Below, piece after piece: positions 1-11,984 of a stretch of DNA of 64,000 nucleotides. The DNA is from Carnegiea gigantea. Its lineage: Eukaryota; Streptophyta; Magnoliopsida; Caryophyllales; Cactaceae. The translations under genes were made by a program, and so were the position numbers. Location of the stretch: positions 37,501 through 101,500 of the forward strand of contig JAKOGI010002459.1 of NCBI GenBank assembly GCA_029747015.1, in the 5' to 3' direction. Position 1 is the stretch's first letter, and every line of letters starts with the position of its first letter. Under the pieces are notes generated by a model that did no database searches, had not been told where the DNA came from, and was given only the letters and a program-made list of their open reading frames with translations.

Positions 1-1478
1 ATAAAAATTCGGGAGGTGCCCCCCAGAAAAGAACTCCTTTATTGCAGAACAAACTAGAGGGCCAATGTCTTCCTAGCAAGCCTTGTAGAACCCACTATTA
101 TATCCATCTGGACCTGGTGATTTATGGGTTGGAATGGAAAAAAGCACCTTTTTTATATCTGCATCAGTGAAAGGCTTACATAGTTGCATCTGCTGTTCCA
201 GATTAAGGCATTCCCCCATGTTAATCATTTGGATGTCAATCTGTGTCCTGTGGTGATCATTTTCCTCCAAGAGCTTCTTGTAATAATTTATTATAACCTT
301 TGAAACTGCCTCAAATCCCTCCACCCTCTGGTCATCCTGGTCCTTGATGTGATAGATGCTTGTACATGCTCTTCTTTGCTTAATTTTTGCTATAAACACC
401 CTTGTACATTCATCTCCATAACTGATCCATTTAGCTTTGCATTGTTGTTTAATCAGCAACATGGCTAAATGGTTAATAGATATATACAAATCTCTGCAAC
501 TAACCTCTTTAAAGATGAGCTCCTGGTTAGTGGGGTCCTGTTGCAGTTGAGCCTGCGCCTTCAAAAGGTCATTTCTAGCTGTTGCTTGCTGCTTGTAGAT
601 GTCTGCAAATTTATTCTTATTCAGCTGCCTAAGGGGGTGTCTTAAGTCAATGAGAAAGTGCTGCAATGCCTTCAGACTAGATCCCTCTCTCTGCTGTGTC
701 AGGGTGTGTTTAACAATATCTGTGAAGCCCTTGTCTTTGGTCCACATTTCACAGAATTGGAATGAAGCCTTAGGTTTTGGACATTGAGGAAAACTCGGAA
801 TGATGGGAGTGTGGTCTGACAGCCCTTGTGACCTGTACTAGACATGAGTGTATGCTATGCAGTCATACCAGAATTCATTGTGAAAAGCTCTATCAATCTA
901 AGACCATATGGTCTTGTTTGTCCAGGTAAAAAAAGTCCCCTCATATTAAAACTCTTGCAATCCACTTTGGGTGACACATGTTGCAAAATCCCTTATTTCC
1001 CCTTCTGTGGCATCTACTCCTCCTATTCTTTCCCCCATTCTAAGCACAGAGTTGAAATCCTTAATACACACCAAGGGTCTTCTAATGAAAGAGCAATTGA
1101 CCTCAGAGCCTCCCACAATGGTAGTCTTTGATCCTCCAAATTCCTTTCATAAACCAGTGTGAGAAAAACTTTTCTGTTTGCAGGTAAATGTATAACCTCT
1201 CCATGGAGTAGTTGGTCTGTTTTGAGTATGGGACTGAAGTGGTATCTTCTTGGGTGCCAGCTTAGAATGATCCTACCTCTTTCTTTCATGGTGGCATTAT
1301 GTTCCCATTGTCAGTTTGCACATATCTTACTCATTACTTACTGAATATTTGGTTCTTTAACCTTAGTTTCTAAAAAGCCCACCATCCCTGCCTGTTCTTG
1401 CTGTAGGAAGACTTTAATGTCTTCTTACTTATTGGGGGCATTCATGGCCCTAACATTCCAGCTAATAATCTTATCCAT
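1..1478 (-). pseudogene. LINE ORF2: endonuclease and N-terminal reverse transcriptase, 3' end outside the window
   Basis: The frame opens at 1478 with MDKIISWNVRAMN, the Trp-Asn-x-Arg start of the apurinic-endonuclease-like domain of plant LINEs. It is followed by GFLETK, which carries the metal-binding Glu. Stops interrupt it near 1425 and 1340. The endonuclease continues at 1289-1023 (LTLVYERN, then a PW motif). The next long open stretch, 747-73, is the linker and first reverse transcriptase motif, ending at SPGPDGYNSGFY. Catalytic YxDD is not in the window. Many stops separate the pieces. Both activities act in target-primed reverse transcription; this copy can only be a relic. Confidence 0.85.
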
Positions 1479-2590
1479 GTGGGGTTTGACCCCCCTTGTC
1501 CATCTATATCCTGAGGTTCATCCCCCTCCCCTAGGACATTGTATGCATTGGTGGTTTCCATTGGAACTGTGTGGCCTTCCATTCTTGAAATAGTATGCCT
1601 AGTGGCTAGTTGGTACCCATCCTCCCCTCTTGGCTCTGCATCCTTTAGGGGGTGGTCCTGATCTGGTGAGGTGATTGGTGCCTTAACTCTCCATTCTTTC
1701 CTTTGGTCTTCCTTTTTCCTGCATTGTTCTTGTGTATGCCCAAACATTTTACAATGATCACATTTAATTGGCAGCCACTCATAGATGACCTTCTGTCTGA
1801 TTAGCACCCCCTTTTCATTTACAAATTCAATATAATCAGGAAACTGTCCTTCTAGAGGTATCTCTATCATTAGCCTTACATACTTTAGCATAGACCTTTC
1901 CTTTGTATACTTATCAGTTTTCAATGGATAATCCAAAAGGCTACCAATTTTACTTAAGCTCTGCATCCCCCAGTATTTAATGTCAAGTTCCGGCAGCTGA
2001 ATCCAAATTGGCAGAGATTTGATTGCATCTGTGTTTATATCCATTTCTGGGGACCAAGCCTTTACTATGAATAGCTTTTGGTCAAAATAATAAACCCCCT
2101 TTTGAGCTACTGTCATTGTAGCTTGTTGCTCCTCAAACCTAACCAGATAAAGGCCTTTGTTGATCATCAGTATTTTATCAATTGCAAAGTCACCCCATAT
2201 TCTGTGCACATATCCTGCTATGACATCATAAGGGGGGTTTGCTCCCAACACACAGCATAAAGCAGCATTTTGCCATTAGACTACCTCATCCTCGATATCT
2301 TCTGCATTCAATTGAGCACATTTGGTACCATTAATTTCAGTAGCAGGGATGAATTCAAGTGTTGTACCTTCATTTGGGTCAACCAAGGAAGCAAAAGTTG
2401 CTAAAACCCTAGCCGAGCTCTGCCCCTTTTCTTGCACTGTTCGATTAGTCTGTTGCTGGGGTGTTGCCTCTGTCTCAGTGCTTGCTTGTGCTGGTGAAGC
2501 TGCATCCGCAGGTGAAGGTGTGGGAAGCTCCATGTCCTCTAGAATACCTCGATTAAGCCTTGGTCTGCCTCGTCTCCCTCTTTTGGCCAT
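1442..2590 (-). pseudogene. LINE ORF1: DUF4283-type, CCHC zinc-knuckle nucleic-acid-binding protein
   Basis: ORF1 proteins of plant LINEs bind the element RNA in the ribonucleoprotein. The frame starts at 2590 with a basic MAKRGRRGRPR-type N-terminus, followed by a Pro/Ala/Thr-rich stretch. A TAA at 2276-2278 interrupts it just before the conserved Trp that opens the DUF4283-like domain, and the same frame then runs on to 1442. A CX2CX4HX4C knuckle (CDHCKMFGHTQEQC) lies at 1721-1762. The tail overlaps the start of the endonuclease frame (1478) in another frame, so ORF1 and ORF2 overlap slightly. The family is clear; the stop makes this a pseudogene unless a reader protein suppresses it. Confidence 0.82.
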
Positions 2591-2623
2591 CGCGCCCAGA
2601 GCTCTGGGTTAACAAAGAAGACA

Positions 2624-2624
2624 T

Positions 2625-2659
<35 letters not shown>

Positions 2660-2734
2660 TATGTATATGTACACACACACATATACATACATATAAATAT
2701 ATATATATATATATATATACATATTTATATATAT

Positions 2735-2822
<88 letters not shown>

Positions 2823-2826
2823 GCAC

Positions 2827-2885
<59 letters not shown>

Positions 2886-2994
2886 CGTGCGTGAGTGTGT
2901 GTGTGCGCGCGCTTGTGTGTGCGTGTGTGTGTGTTGATATAGATATATATGGATGTATGTATGTATGTATGTATGTATGTATGTATGTATGTAT

Positions 2995-3046
<52 letters not shown>

Positions 3047-3132
3047 ATATGTATATGCATATACATATATATGTATACATATGTATATATATAAATATAT
3101 ATATATATGCAGACATATATATATATATATGC

Positions 3133-3163
<31 letters not shown>

Positions 3164-3165
3164 TC
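2624..3165. repeat. Compound microsatellite (TA, CA/TG, TGTA)
   Basis: About 540 bp of alternating (TA)n, (CA)n, (TG)n and (TGTA)n blocks, including an uninterrupted TG run around 2833-2882 and a TGTA block around 2951-3000. All open frames here are artefacts of the repeat. It lies between the LINE and the terminus of the 3166-15626 structure. A similar TA/TG tract resumes at 15627 on the other side. Confidence 0.97.
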
Positions 3166-4589
3166 TGTAAGACCCCGCATTTTCGTTTTCCGTTACGCTA
3201 ACTAAATTTCCTTTTTATGTTCTAAATTCGTATTTTTAGTAACTGTATGAGTTAAATTATTATCGATGTGCTTTTGGGAACTATAGTTTCATTAAAAAAT
3301 AGGAGATTATTATTGCTATTATTGATTTCAAAGTCAATTCGTGCCATTTATGCCTTTAAATTATATCGATAGTTTAATTTAGTCGTTATTCGATTTATTT
3401 AGTCGTTTCCCGAGTACGATTAGGTTTTCAACCTTAGAATTAGTTTGTGGTTTATTGAATCGAACCTAGATGTATTTGAGATCGAATAATTGACGAAGGG
3501 TCGTATTATCGATTCGGGATAGGTTGTGAGGTATGAGATTAGAAATTAGACAGGCGATTTTAGTTGATTGGGCAAATGGCCAAGAAATAAAAAACGGGGG
3601 GGCCAAAGCCCCCTTTCTCTTTCATCTTCATCGCGATAGGGGGTTCTCTGCCCCAGCCCACCGACCACCAACGCAAGAGAGAGAGAGGGCGAGAGAGAGG
3701 GAGGTGTCGCCGACTAGGCAGCGACGGAGGCGGCGTCGGCGACCCGCGACACCACGACAGAGAGAGAGAGAGAGTTCAAGCGAAAGAGTGAGGGAGCGAA
3801 AAAGGGTTCAACGAACCACGCCCTGCTGTCGGCGACCATCGCGACCGAGGACGACGACCCGATGGCGGTTGAGCCCGCCTGGCTGCCGGCGACCAACTTG
3901 TGTCGAGGCTGAGCGAAAATCGGCCATGGCTGGGCCGATTCTGGCGCAAGGACGGCCGAACACCCAGCCGAAATCATGCATGCGCGGTGAGTTTCGAACT
4001 TCTCTACTCCTTTAAGTTGAATCCCCACCTTGAATCCTCCTTAATCGTGCTTAAATTTCTCAAAAAACACAAGTTAAGGTTTTTGGGTTTGGGCTAGTTC
4101 GAGTCACGCGCGAAGAGCAGAGGAGTATCTGGCTGTTGGTGTTCGATTTTTGGCCTCAATTCAAGCTAAATCGCGTGTCTCTAGCCGCAACCACCGTGAT
4201 GGGGACCCACGAAAGAGCAGAGAGAGTCAGACCGAGCGGAAGGGAGAGAAGGAGGGGGGTCCGAGCTATCTGTTGCCGGCGAACCGACGGTGGTTAAGCC
4301 CAGTTCCGACGGCCACTTGAGACAGTAGGAGCAGTAGCAGAATCTGGCTTGGGATGGACTGATTCAGATCTGTGTCAGGCTAGGGTTTTGACCAGTGCGA
4401 TTGGGCGTGCATTTAGGGCTAATTGGATCGAGAATTGAGGTCTTTCAGCATCCAAATCGAGCTCAAAAGCCCTTAGAACAGGTCCTTAGCATGGATTTCA
4501 GGTGGGTGTTTCTCATTTCCTAAATATTAGTAGTTTCGAAATCTTTTTAACCTTTAAGTTGTGTTGTATGTTAGTTTTGTTAACTAACA

Positions 4590-5135
4590 CCTGAAAAGTA
4601 ATTCGAAGTGAAATATGCATGTTTAGAACCGATTCGAATGTATCAAGTTAAATTATGCCTGAGAATTTAATTCGAAGTGAATTAGATACGCTTAGCTTCG
4701 ATTCGAATCAATTTAGTTAACTTATGCCTAAGATTGTAATTCGAAATGAATTATGTATGTTTAGCTTCGATTCAAATCAATTTAGTTAATTCAAGCTGAA
4801 AATTTTAATTCGAAGTGAGGTAAGTATGCTTATCTTAGATTCGAATTTCTTTGCTTCATGCATGCCTGAAGATGTCATTCGAAATGAATTATAAACGCTT
4901 AGAATCAACGTATATATGATTAGTCGTGTCATAATCGTATATGAATCATAATCTTATATGAATCATAATCATATATGAACTTCGAAATGAGTCGTAATTA
5001 TTTAGAATTAACGTATAAATATGCTTAGTTATTTAATAATCGTTGGTTAATTTCAAAGTGAATTGTAAGAGTTTAAAATCAACGTATATGAAAGTTTAGT
5101 CATTCCATGATCGTTTATAAACTTCGAAGTGCATC
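4590..5135 (+). repeat. Degenerate tandem subrepeats (~65-75 bp) in copy A
   Basis: About eight units share the core AATTCGAAGTGAATTA followed by a TTAGCTTCGATTCGAAT-like half. Cores fall near 4600, 4671, 4736, 4805, 4876, 4979, 5052 and 5122. The TTCGAA core is itself palindromic. The same array appears inverted in copy B at 9290-9800. Confidence 0.8.
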
Positions 5136-6479
5136 GTTTTATGTTTAAATAGAGACTTGATTCTGGTTAAGCTTGAAAGGCATGAATAGTTAAGCTTGAA
5201 TGGCATGAATAGGCTTAAATGTAACTTCGAATCGATACTTGTTTATTTGATTGAATTATGCTTATGAAACAACCCTGGAAATAATATTTGAATGACGAAC
5301 TAAATATGTTTATGTCCCTTAACTGAAATATATGAATATAATCATGTTTCATGCTTAGTTGGTTTAACTTAGCTTGCTAAACGTCCGTTTCAAGTTAAGA
5401 TCGTATGAATGCCTATTATATATATGTATGAGTGTATGGTTATGACCGTTGGTTGCAGCGTACTGCTAATTGTTAGCTGTATATTCAGTAAGTTAAGCAT
5501 TGGTAAATTGCGTAAGTTTATGTATCGCTTTTTAGTATATCCTAATGATTAGGATGCTAGATTGTAAATTGAAAACCGAGATGGCAGTTGGAAGGTTTGA
5601 GGAAGAACTATGAGTGGTTCGAGGTTCTTGTGGTACGGTGCTTGTGAGGAGGGAGTCTGGGTTGTGAATTAACCGCAATCGTGTGGATTGCGAGGCCATG
5701 TGTGGCTCATTGTGTTAAATTGATTATGAAGTGCTTGAATGTGATACATGTGCACCCCCTTCCCTTCGATGTTCTCAAGTTGCATTATGTGCATAATGGT
5801 GAGTTTTTCAAAGAATGATTTCATGTTTTGAAATGATAGTAGCCATAATTATTAGTGTATGATGGCCTACTTAAACTAAATAAATACAGTTTTGGGAGTG
5901 AACTCACTCGAACGAGCGAATCCCTAAAGAGTTTTATAAATACGTGAGTTGTATGAAAAGTATTTCGCTGTGAGAGGCAGCAAAATTATTAGCCGTTATG
6001 GCCGATGCGCTTTAAATTGGCTAAGATAATGTGCTTCGGACAATATGATATGTTATGAATGATATTAGCCTAGGGGATAAGTTCTGGTACTAGGAAACCC
6101 TAGAAGACTCTGACGAGGGTAATGTAACGGTCCGATATGTTATGTAGCCATCCCGGGAGTAAGAGCTTAAGTGTGAGCATTAGGTCTCACTATGGGGTTG
6201 AGAATAGATCTCACCCAATCAGCACCCTGTAATGATCTTATGCCAGATGTATTTTGCTAACAAGCAAAGAAAAGTAATTGGCACTTTGCCATTTTATATG
6301 TTTCGAAAGGAAAGAAGGTTGTTACGGGCCCTAAGAGGTCATATGAAATGAGATATGAAAAGCTTATAAGGGTCGATGCATGACCAATACGAAATGAAAT
6401 GTCTTTTGAAAGAACAAGAGCCTCAAGAGGCTAAGCAAAGTGCTTTCAAGAAAAGAAGAAAAGCTTTCTATGCATGTTA

Positions 6480-7110
6480 TGTGCTTTTCTTATGAATGAA
6501 ATATGAATGAGATTTCAAGTAAGGATAAGTGAAGTATTTTCACGAAAAGAAAGAAAGATGCTTGTGCAAGTCATATGAATGAAATCTAAGTAAAGCATGC
6601 TAATGAAAGTAAAGCGTTATGTGAACATTCCAAGTATAACTTATGAATGAGATACTAAGTAAGATACGATTATGAAAAAGAAAGTCTTATGAGCATATTT
6701 CATGCATATCCTAAGAATGAGAGTTGATTGAGACTTGAAATGTGGATTCTAATATCATGTCACCTCATCCTTATCCATATCAAACCTGTCTGATTCAAAG
6801 TGCATGAATTGAGAAAGAAAGTTATAGCATGTTAAAAGTTCTATGAACGAAGGCATCTTTCCCAAAAGAATGAACGTTGATATGTGAATAGCCTACGAGG
6901 GTGTCATGTAGCTTGATTTGATGAGTAATAATATATAAATGCTTGATACGTGTTTATGTGTGCCTTATGTATATTATATGAATGAAATGCCAAGAAAAGT
7001 GTGATTATGAAAAGAGATAACCTTATGTGCACATCATATGAATGATGGTTTATGTGTAGTTTAAGTGGAATGCTAAGAAGTTATGTTATAAAAAGAAAGA
7101 TCCCTATGCT
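6480..7110 (+). repeat. Second degenerate tandem array in copy A
   Basis: Units of roughly 70-75 bp share a TATGAATGAGAT, CTAAGTAA, TATGAAAAAGAAAG, CTTATG order, with clear unit starts around 6493, 6577, 6643, 6710 and 6968. Copy B carries part of it inverted (8340-8640). Confidence 0.6.
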
Positions 7111-7864
7111 TAACCCTCGATGCTTGCTTATGTGCTTAACTGCTTGTTATTAAAGGAACTTAGTCATTGAGGGACCTAGAAATATGTTTGAGTGGTTAAG
7201 ATGAAGTTTATGTGACTATTAAAGATATTACTGCCTGCAACGGTTTTGGTTTTAAGGGGGTTGGGGGACACTCACTGAGCGTGTGATTGCTCATCCCACT
7301 ACTCTTTCCCCTTTTCCCCAGGTTTTCTTTATAACAAGAAAAAGTTGAATAAGCTATGTCAAGATGGAATCTATTCATGGTTGCAAGGTGTCGTTTGTAC
7401 TCATTTGAGGGGAATTTACGTGTTTAATGAAGTCACGTTATGTATTCTCAGTTTGAAATGTTTGTAAACAGGTATTCTAAGTTCATAAAATGCATATTGT
7501 TTATGAGTCACTCTGAACGGCCTTATGAGCCAACCATCTAGTTAGTTAGATGTCTTTTGATTAAAATTAGTTATGTTTTAGGATGTAAACCCCAATACTC
7601 CTGTTGTGTGAACCGTTGAGTTATATCTTTCGCTTTTCCTTTATTAATGAACTTTTTTGTTTGGTGTACTCTGAGCGGTGGCTCGTTGAGTTATGAACTC
7701 CGGCGTGTGGCCGTTGAGTTTCTTTTAATGTTTTGCGCTTCCGTTGATTACAGGGACTTTTTGTAAGGCTTTTAGCTTGAAAACGGTCAGTTTTTAGGGG
7801 AAACTCTGCCCGTTTCGTCCCATAATTTAGGTAGAAAGTTAAGAAAACGTAACGCTCCTGACCC

Positions 7865-10160
7865 TAGAATACCTGTTTACAAACATTTCAAACTGAGAAT
7901 ACATAACGTGACTTCATTAAACACGTAAGATCCCTTCGATGGGCACAAACGACACCTTGCAAGCATGAACGGATTCCATCTTGTCATAGCTGATTCAATT
8001 TTTTCCTGTTATAAAGAATACCTGGGGAAAAGGAGGAAAGAGTAGTGGGATGAGCAACCACACGCTCAGTGAGTGTCCCCCGACCCCCTTAAAACCAAAA
8101 CTGTCACATATCACGTATTCATACTTTACTATCATATTAGGCATTCTCAGAGTTCTTGTAAAATACTAATAACTATAAATTTCATTTTAGTCGTTGAGAC
8201 TCATGTTTAGGCCTCTGAATTTCTTAACTAACAAGCACTTAGCATATAAGCAGGCATCGAGGGCTACGCATAGAAACTTTCTTTTATAGCCTAAGTATAG
8301 GGATCTTTCTTTTTCATAAATATAACTTCTTAGCATTCCAGTTTAAACTATGCACGAAACCTCATTCATATGATGTGCTCATAAAGTTATCTTTTTATTT
8401 CATAATCATTCTTGTCTTGGCAATTCATTCATATGATATGCATAAGGCGCACACACATTTCAAGTCTCATTCATAGGGTATGCGTGAAACATGCTCATAA
8501 GGCTTTCTTTTTCATAATCGTATCTTACTTAGCATCTCATTCATAAGTTATACTTGGAATGTTCACATAAGGCTTTACTTAGATCTCATTCATATGACTT
8601 GCACAAGCGTCTTTCTTTCTTTTCGTGAAAAGACTTCACTTATCCTTCATTCATTTTATATGTTTCGAAAGGAAAGAAGGTTTTTACGGGCCCTAAGAGG
8701 CCATATGAAATGAGATATGAAAAGTCCTTTGCCAAAACATCACCTTTACACACACATGTTACATCTTAAATATACAAGGGAAAGGGGATACACATATCAC
8801 ATTTAAACACTTCGTAATCATTTTAACACAATGAGCCACACATGGCCTCGTAATCCACACGATTGCGGTCAATTCACAACCCGAACTCCCTCCTCACAAG
8901 CCCCGTACCACAAGGACCTCGAACCACTCATAGTTCTTCCTCAAACCATGCAACTACTATCTCGGTTTTATATTTTACTAATCCTATCATATTCTCAAAC
9001 TAGCTTAAAAGGAGATAGGGTTTAGGTACTCACCTCGTAAGCATCACCATTCAGTGGTGGGTTCTAGCAAGCATACGAACGCATACGCTTCATTATATTC
9101 ACATATAAACCACAACATGTCATTTAACAAGTAGCAGGCCATTACAGAATAGTTAAGCATACAACAATCTTGGATTGACTAAACATTTTATATACATTAA
9201 TCTCAACACATACGATGCACTTCAAAGCTTGTATACATGATCATGGAATGATTACACATGTATAAACGTTGGTTTTAAACATACGACGCCCTTCGAAGTT
9301 TATACTTAGACATGAATTAACTAAATAGTCTCAAATCAAGGCTAAACATACATACTTTACACGCATGCTTTACTTCGAATTAAAACCTCCAGCTTGAATT
9401 AATTAACTGATTCGATTCGACGCTAAACATACATAATTCACTTCGAATAAACATTCAGGCATAATCTACCTCACTTGATTCGAATCGAAGCTAAACATAT
9501 GTACATCACTTCGAATTAATATTTCAGGCGTAATCTATGTCAATTAATTTGAATTGAAGCTAAACATATATAAACCACCTCGAATTAACACTAAACACGT
9601 ATAATTCACTTCAAATTATGATCTCAGGCATAAATTAACTACATCCATTCGAATTAACGCTAAACACATATAATTCACTTCGAATTACAATCTTAGGCAT
9701 AAATTAACTACATGCATTCGAATTAACACTGAACACATATAATTCACTTCGAATTACAATCTCAGGCATAAATTAGCTACATGAATCGAACCTAAACATA
9801 TATAGCTCACTTCTTGACATTTCTAACGCATTTAGCGAACCCTAACACGACATGCAACATCAATCTGCTGAAAAACATTTTCCAAATTAGTAATAGCTTA
9901 GGAGGAGAGAAACACTTACCTGGATTAGCCTAATTTCAACCTTAAACAACAAATACCAGATGCCCCACTCTGCTAAACCCGAACCCTAGCCCGACACAGA
10001 TCCGAATCAGTCCATCCTAAGCCAGATTCTGCTGCTGCTCCTACTGTCTCAAGTGGTCGTCGGAACTGGGCTCAACCACTGTCGGTTCGCCGGCCTTGGT
10101 TTTGCCAGTCGCCGGCAACAGATAGCTCAGAGCCCCCCTCCTTCTCTCCCTTCCGCTCGG
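7865..10160 (-). mobile_element. LTR-like copy B, inverted and internally deleted
   Basis: Reverse-complement match to copy A positions 4236-7479. The inner edge is sharp: A 7405-7479 pairs with 7865-7945 across a 385-bp spacer (7480-7864), forming a large hairpin-capable arrangement. B is about 2.3 kb against 3.2 kb in A, so it has lost internal blocks. One segment (8653-8725) lies in the same orientation as A (6291-6362), a micro-inversion inside B. The outer edge stops at the purine-rich leader block (10130-10160), where a short filler joins it to copy C. Confidence 0.7.
9290..9800 (-). repeat. Tandem subrepeats in copy B (inverted counterpart of 4590-5135)
   Basis: Repeated CACTTCGAATTA cores occur near 9370, 9437, 9508, 9606, 9676 and 9745, with CTAAACAYATA and CAGGCATAAATTA between them, at a period near 70 bp. 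Several adjacent units (9600-9780) are closer to each other than to the array in A, so units were probably homogenised locally. Confidence 0.75.
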
Positions 10161-10189
10161 TTTTCAATTTACAATCTAGCATCCTAATC
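10156..10189 (-). other. 34-bp filler at the B/C junction
   Basis: These 34 bases are the exact reverse complement of 5547-5580 in the middle of copy A. They connect the truncated end of C to the truncated end of B. The shared CCGAG on the B side and GATTAGGA-like bases on the C side act as microhomology. This resembles a template-switch repair product; the mechanism is inference. Confidence 0.75.
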
Positions 10190-11554
10190 TTGGGGACGTT
10201 ACGGTTTCTTACGTATTATTTAATTCTTGGGACAAAACGGACAGAGTTCCCCCTAAAAACTGACCGTTCCCAGACTAAAAGCCTGACAATAATCCCCTGC
10301 AAATCAACAGAAGCGCATAATATTTAAAACAAACTCAACAGCCACACGCCGGAGTCCATAACTCAACGAGCCACCCGCTCGGAGTACACCAAACATAATA
10401 GTTCTTTAATACATGAAAAGTAAAAGATACAGCTCAACGGCCTACACAACCGGAATACTAGGGTTTATATCCCAAAACACAGCTAATTCCGAATAAAGAC
10501 ATCTAATCTAGACAGATGGTTGGCTCACATGGCCATACCCAGCGACTCATAAACAATATGCATTATCTGAGTTGGAAAACTTAGTTTACAACAATTACAA
10601 ACTAGGAATACATTACATCACTTCGTTAAACACATGAATCTATTTCCATAAGGCATACATGACTCTTTTTCAAGTAAGGATAGACTCCAGCTCGCATAAG
10701 TAGCTTGACTTCCACCTATCATAACAAAAGCCTGGGGAAAAGGGGGGAAAAGTAATTGAATGAGCAGCCACATGCTCAGTGAGAATTCCCCTACTCCCTA
10801 AAACCCAAAGCAGTTGCAGGCAATAATACTAATAATAGCCACATATCACGTATTCATACTTTACTATCATATTAGGCAATCAAAATCTCCAAGGAAAGAT
10901 CACCGCCCTTAAAATTTCATTCTGACCCCTCAACTCGTTCCTAGGTCCTTAATGACCAATCTTCCTTTCTAACAAGCATTCAGACACTTAATCGAGTAGC
11001 ACAAGAATGAATATGATGCTTTCAAACACACTTGTAAAAAACATAGTGCCTCATGTTATATGCTAAGAACTTATAAGTCATGCAAACTTTTTTAAAACTT
11101 ACAACTTTTCTAAAAACTCATGAGACACCCAAATTGGTAAGAAGAGCTTTGCAAGAAATATTCTTTCTTAGGAAATGCACCATTAAAAACTTAAACGTTC
11201 CTTGCATTGCTAGGATGTAACCAACCACACTTGAAATTCATGTAAATTATATTCAGAATACATTCATAAAATATATGCAAGTTGCGTGCATTTGAAAGCT
11301 TTCTTATTTTCTTAAAAACGCCTTACTTGGTCTCTTGAGGCTCGTGTTACTTTGAAAGAACTTCTTTTCTTTCCTGAACTGTTTGGAATGGCAAAAAGCC
11401 AGATCTCTTTTAAAAACATCTCACTGTGCTGGCTAGGGAGGTCAACACCGCCCTTAAGTGAGATCGTCACTCTTAATTTACGTTATCCCCGGGGTATACG
11501 TACTTAACTTTTGGTCAAAATGCGTCTTAGTAGATAAACTCAAGCTTCGATATT

Positions 11555-11840
11555 GTCCTCTATAGGGCAACAACTCACACTAAGATAATCATATCTTGAG
11601 TCTAGTCCCCCTCAAGGTTTTCTTACGCGTCACACAACATAACTTATCTGGGGAACAGCTCACACCAAGATAATTAATATCTTGAGTCCAGTTCCCAGGA
11701 ACAGCTCACACCAAGATAACTCATATCGTGAGTCCAGTTCCTAACTTATCTTAGGGGGAAACAGCTTACACCATCTTTGCGTCCAGTTTTCAGGAACAGC
11801 TCACACCAAGATAACTTATATCTTTAGTCCAGTTCCTACC
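11555..11840. repeat. ~50-bp tandem repeat with internal dyad symmetry
   Basis: Four to five units share GGAACAGCTCACACCAAGATAA, ATATCTTGAGTCCAGTTCC in order. Each unit opens with GGAAC and closes with GTTCC, and has AAGATAA facing TTATATCTT in the centre, so every unit can fold into its own hairpin. One unit (around 11760) is shortened. Confidence 0.75.
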
Positions 11841-11984
11841 CTCTGGCCAATTGCCTAGCACTTTCTTAGCCTTTAAGATCGTATTTCATTTCTCTTTTTC
11901 AAATGCTTACTTGGCTGAAAACTTACTTTTTAAATAAAACGATCATAACCTTTTGAATGTTTGTAGTTTACTCGCTTTTGGCTT

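Larger units (their letters stand above)
1..2590 (-). mobile_element. L1-type LINE (non-LTR retrotransposon), decayed, continues past the left edge
   Basis: On the minus strand, reading from 2590 toward 1, the order is an ORF1-like protein with a DUF4283-type domain and zinc knuckle, an AP-endonuclease-like region, and the start of a reverse transcriptase. This is the layout of plant L1-type LINEs. The reading frames are broken by stops and shifts, so the copy cannot be autonomous. The reverse transcriptase core and the 3' tail lie beyond the window. The 5' end is not defined by a target duplication; only about 30 bp separate the first ATG from the TA/CA microsatellite at 2624. Confidence 0.88.
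3166..7864 (+). mobile_element. LTR-like copy A (~4.7 kb, non-coding)
   Basis: It starts TGTAAGACCCC, the form of start seen in long plant Ty3/gypsy LTRs. It holds a GC-rich, purine-rich block (3590-4350) like a transcribed leader, two sets of subrepeats, and near 7250-7320 a block with CTCACTGAGCGTGTG followed by CTCATCCC that is also present in copies B and C and, in diverged form, in the LTR at 51.6-55.1 kb. No long reading frame is convincing. The last tens of bases expected of an LTR (a GGGGCGTTACA-type end, as at 39395) are missing: the sequence runs into inverted copy B at about 7865. Probably a solo or orphan LTR; family assignment is inferred. Confidence 0.7.

Noticed and set aside
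2560..3201. Several open frames of 60-150 codons rich in Tyr/Ile/Cys/Val/His/Thr
   Set aside because: They are direct translations of TA, TG, CA and TGTA microsatellite.
3533..4015. Plus-strand frame of 160 codons, Arg-rich
   Set aside because: It lies in the GAGAGA-rich leader-like block of LTR copy A; the equivalent region in other copies has no conserved frame.
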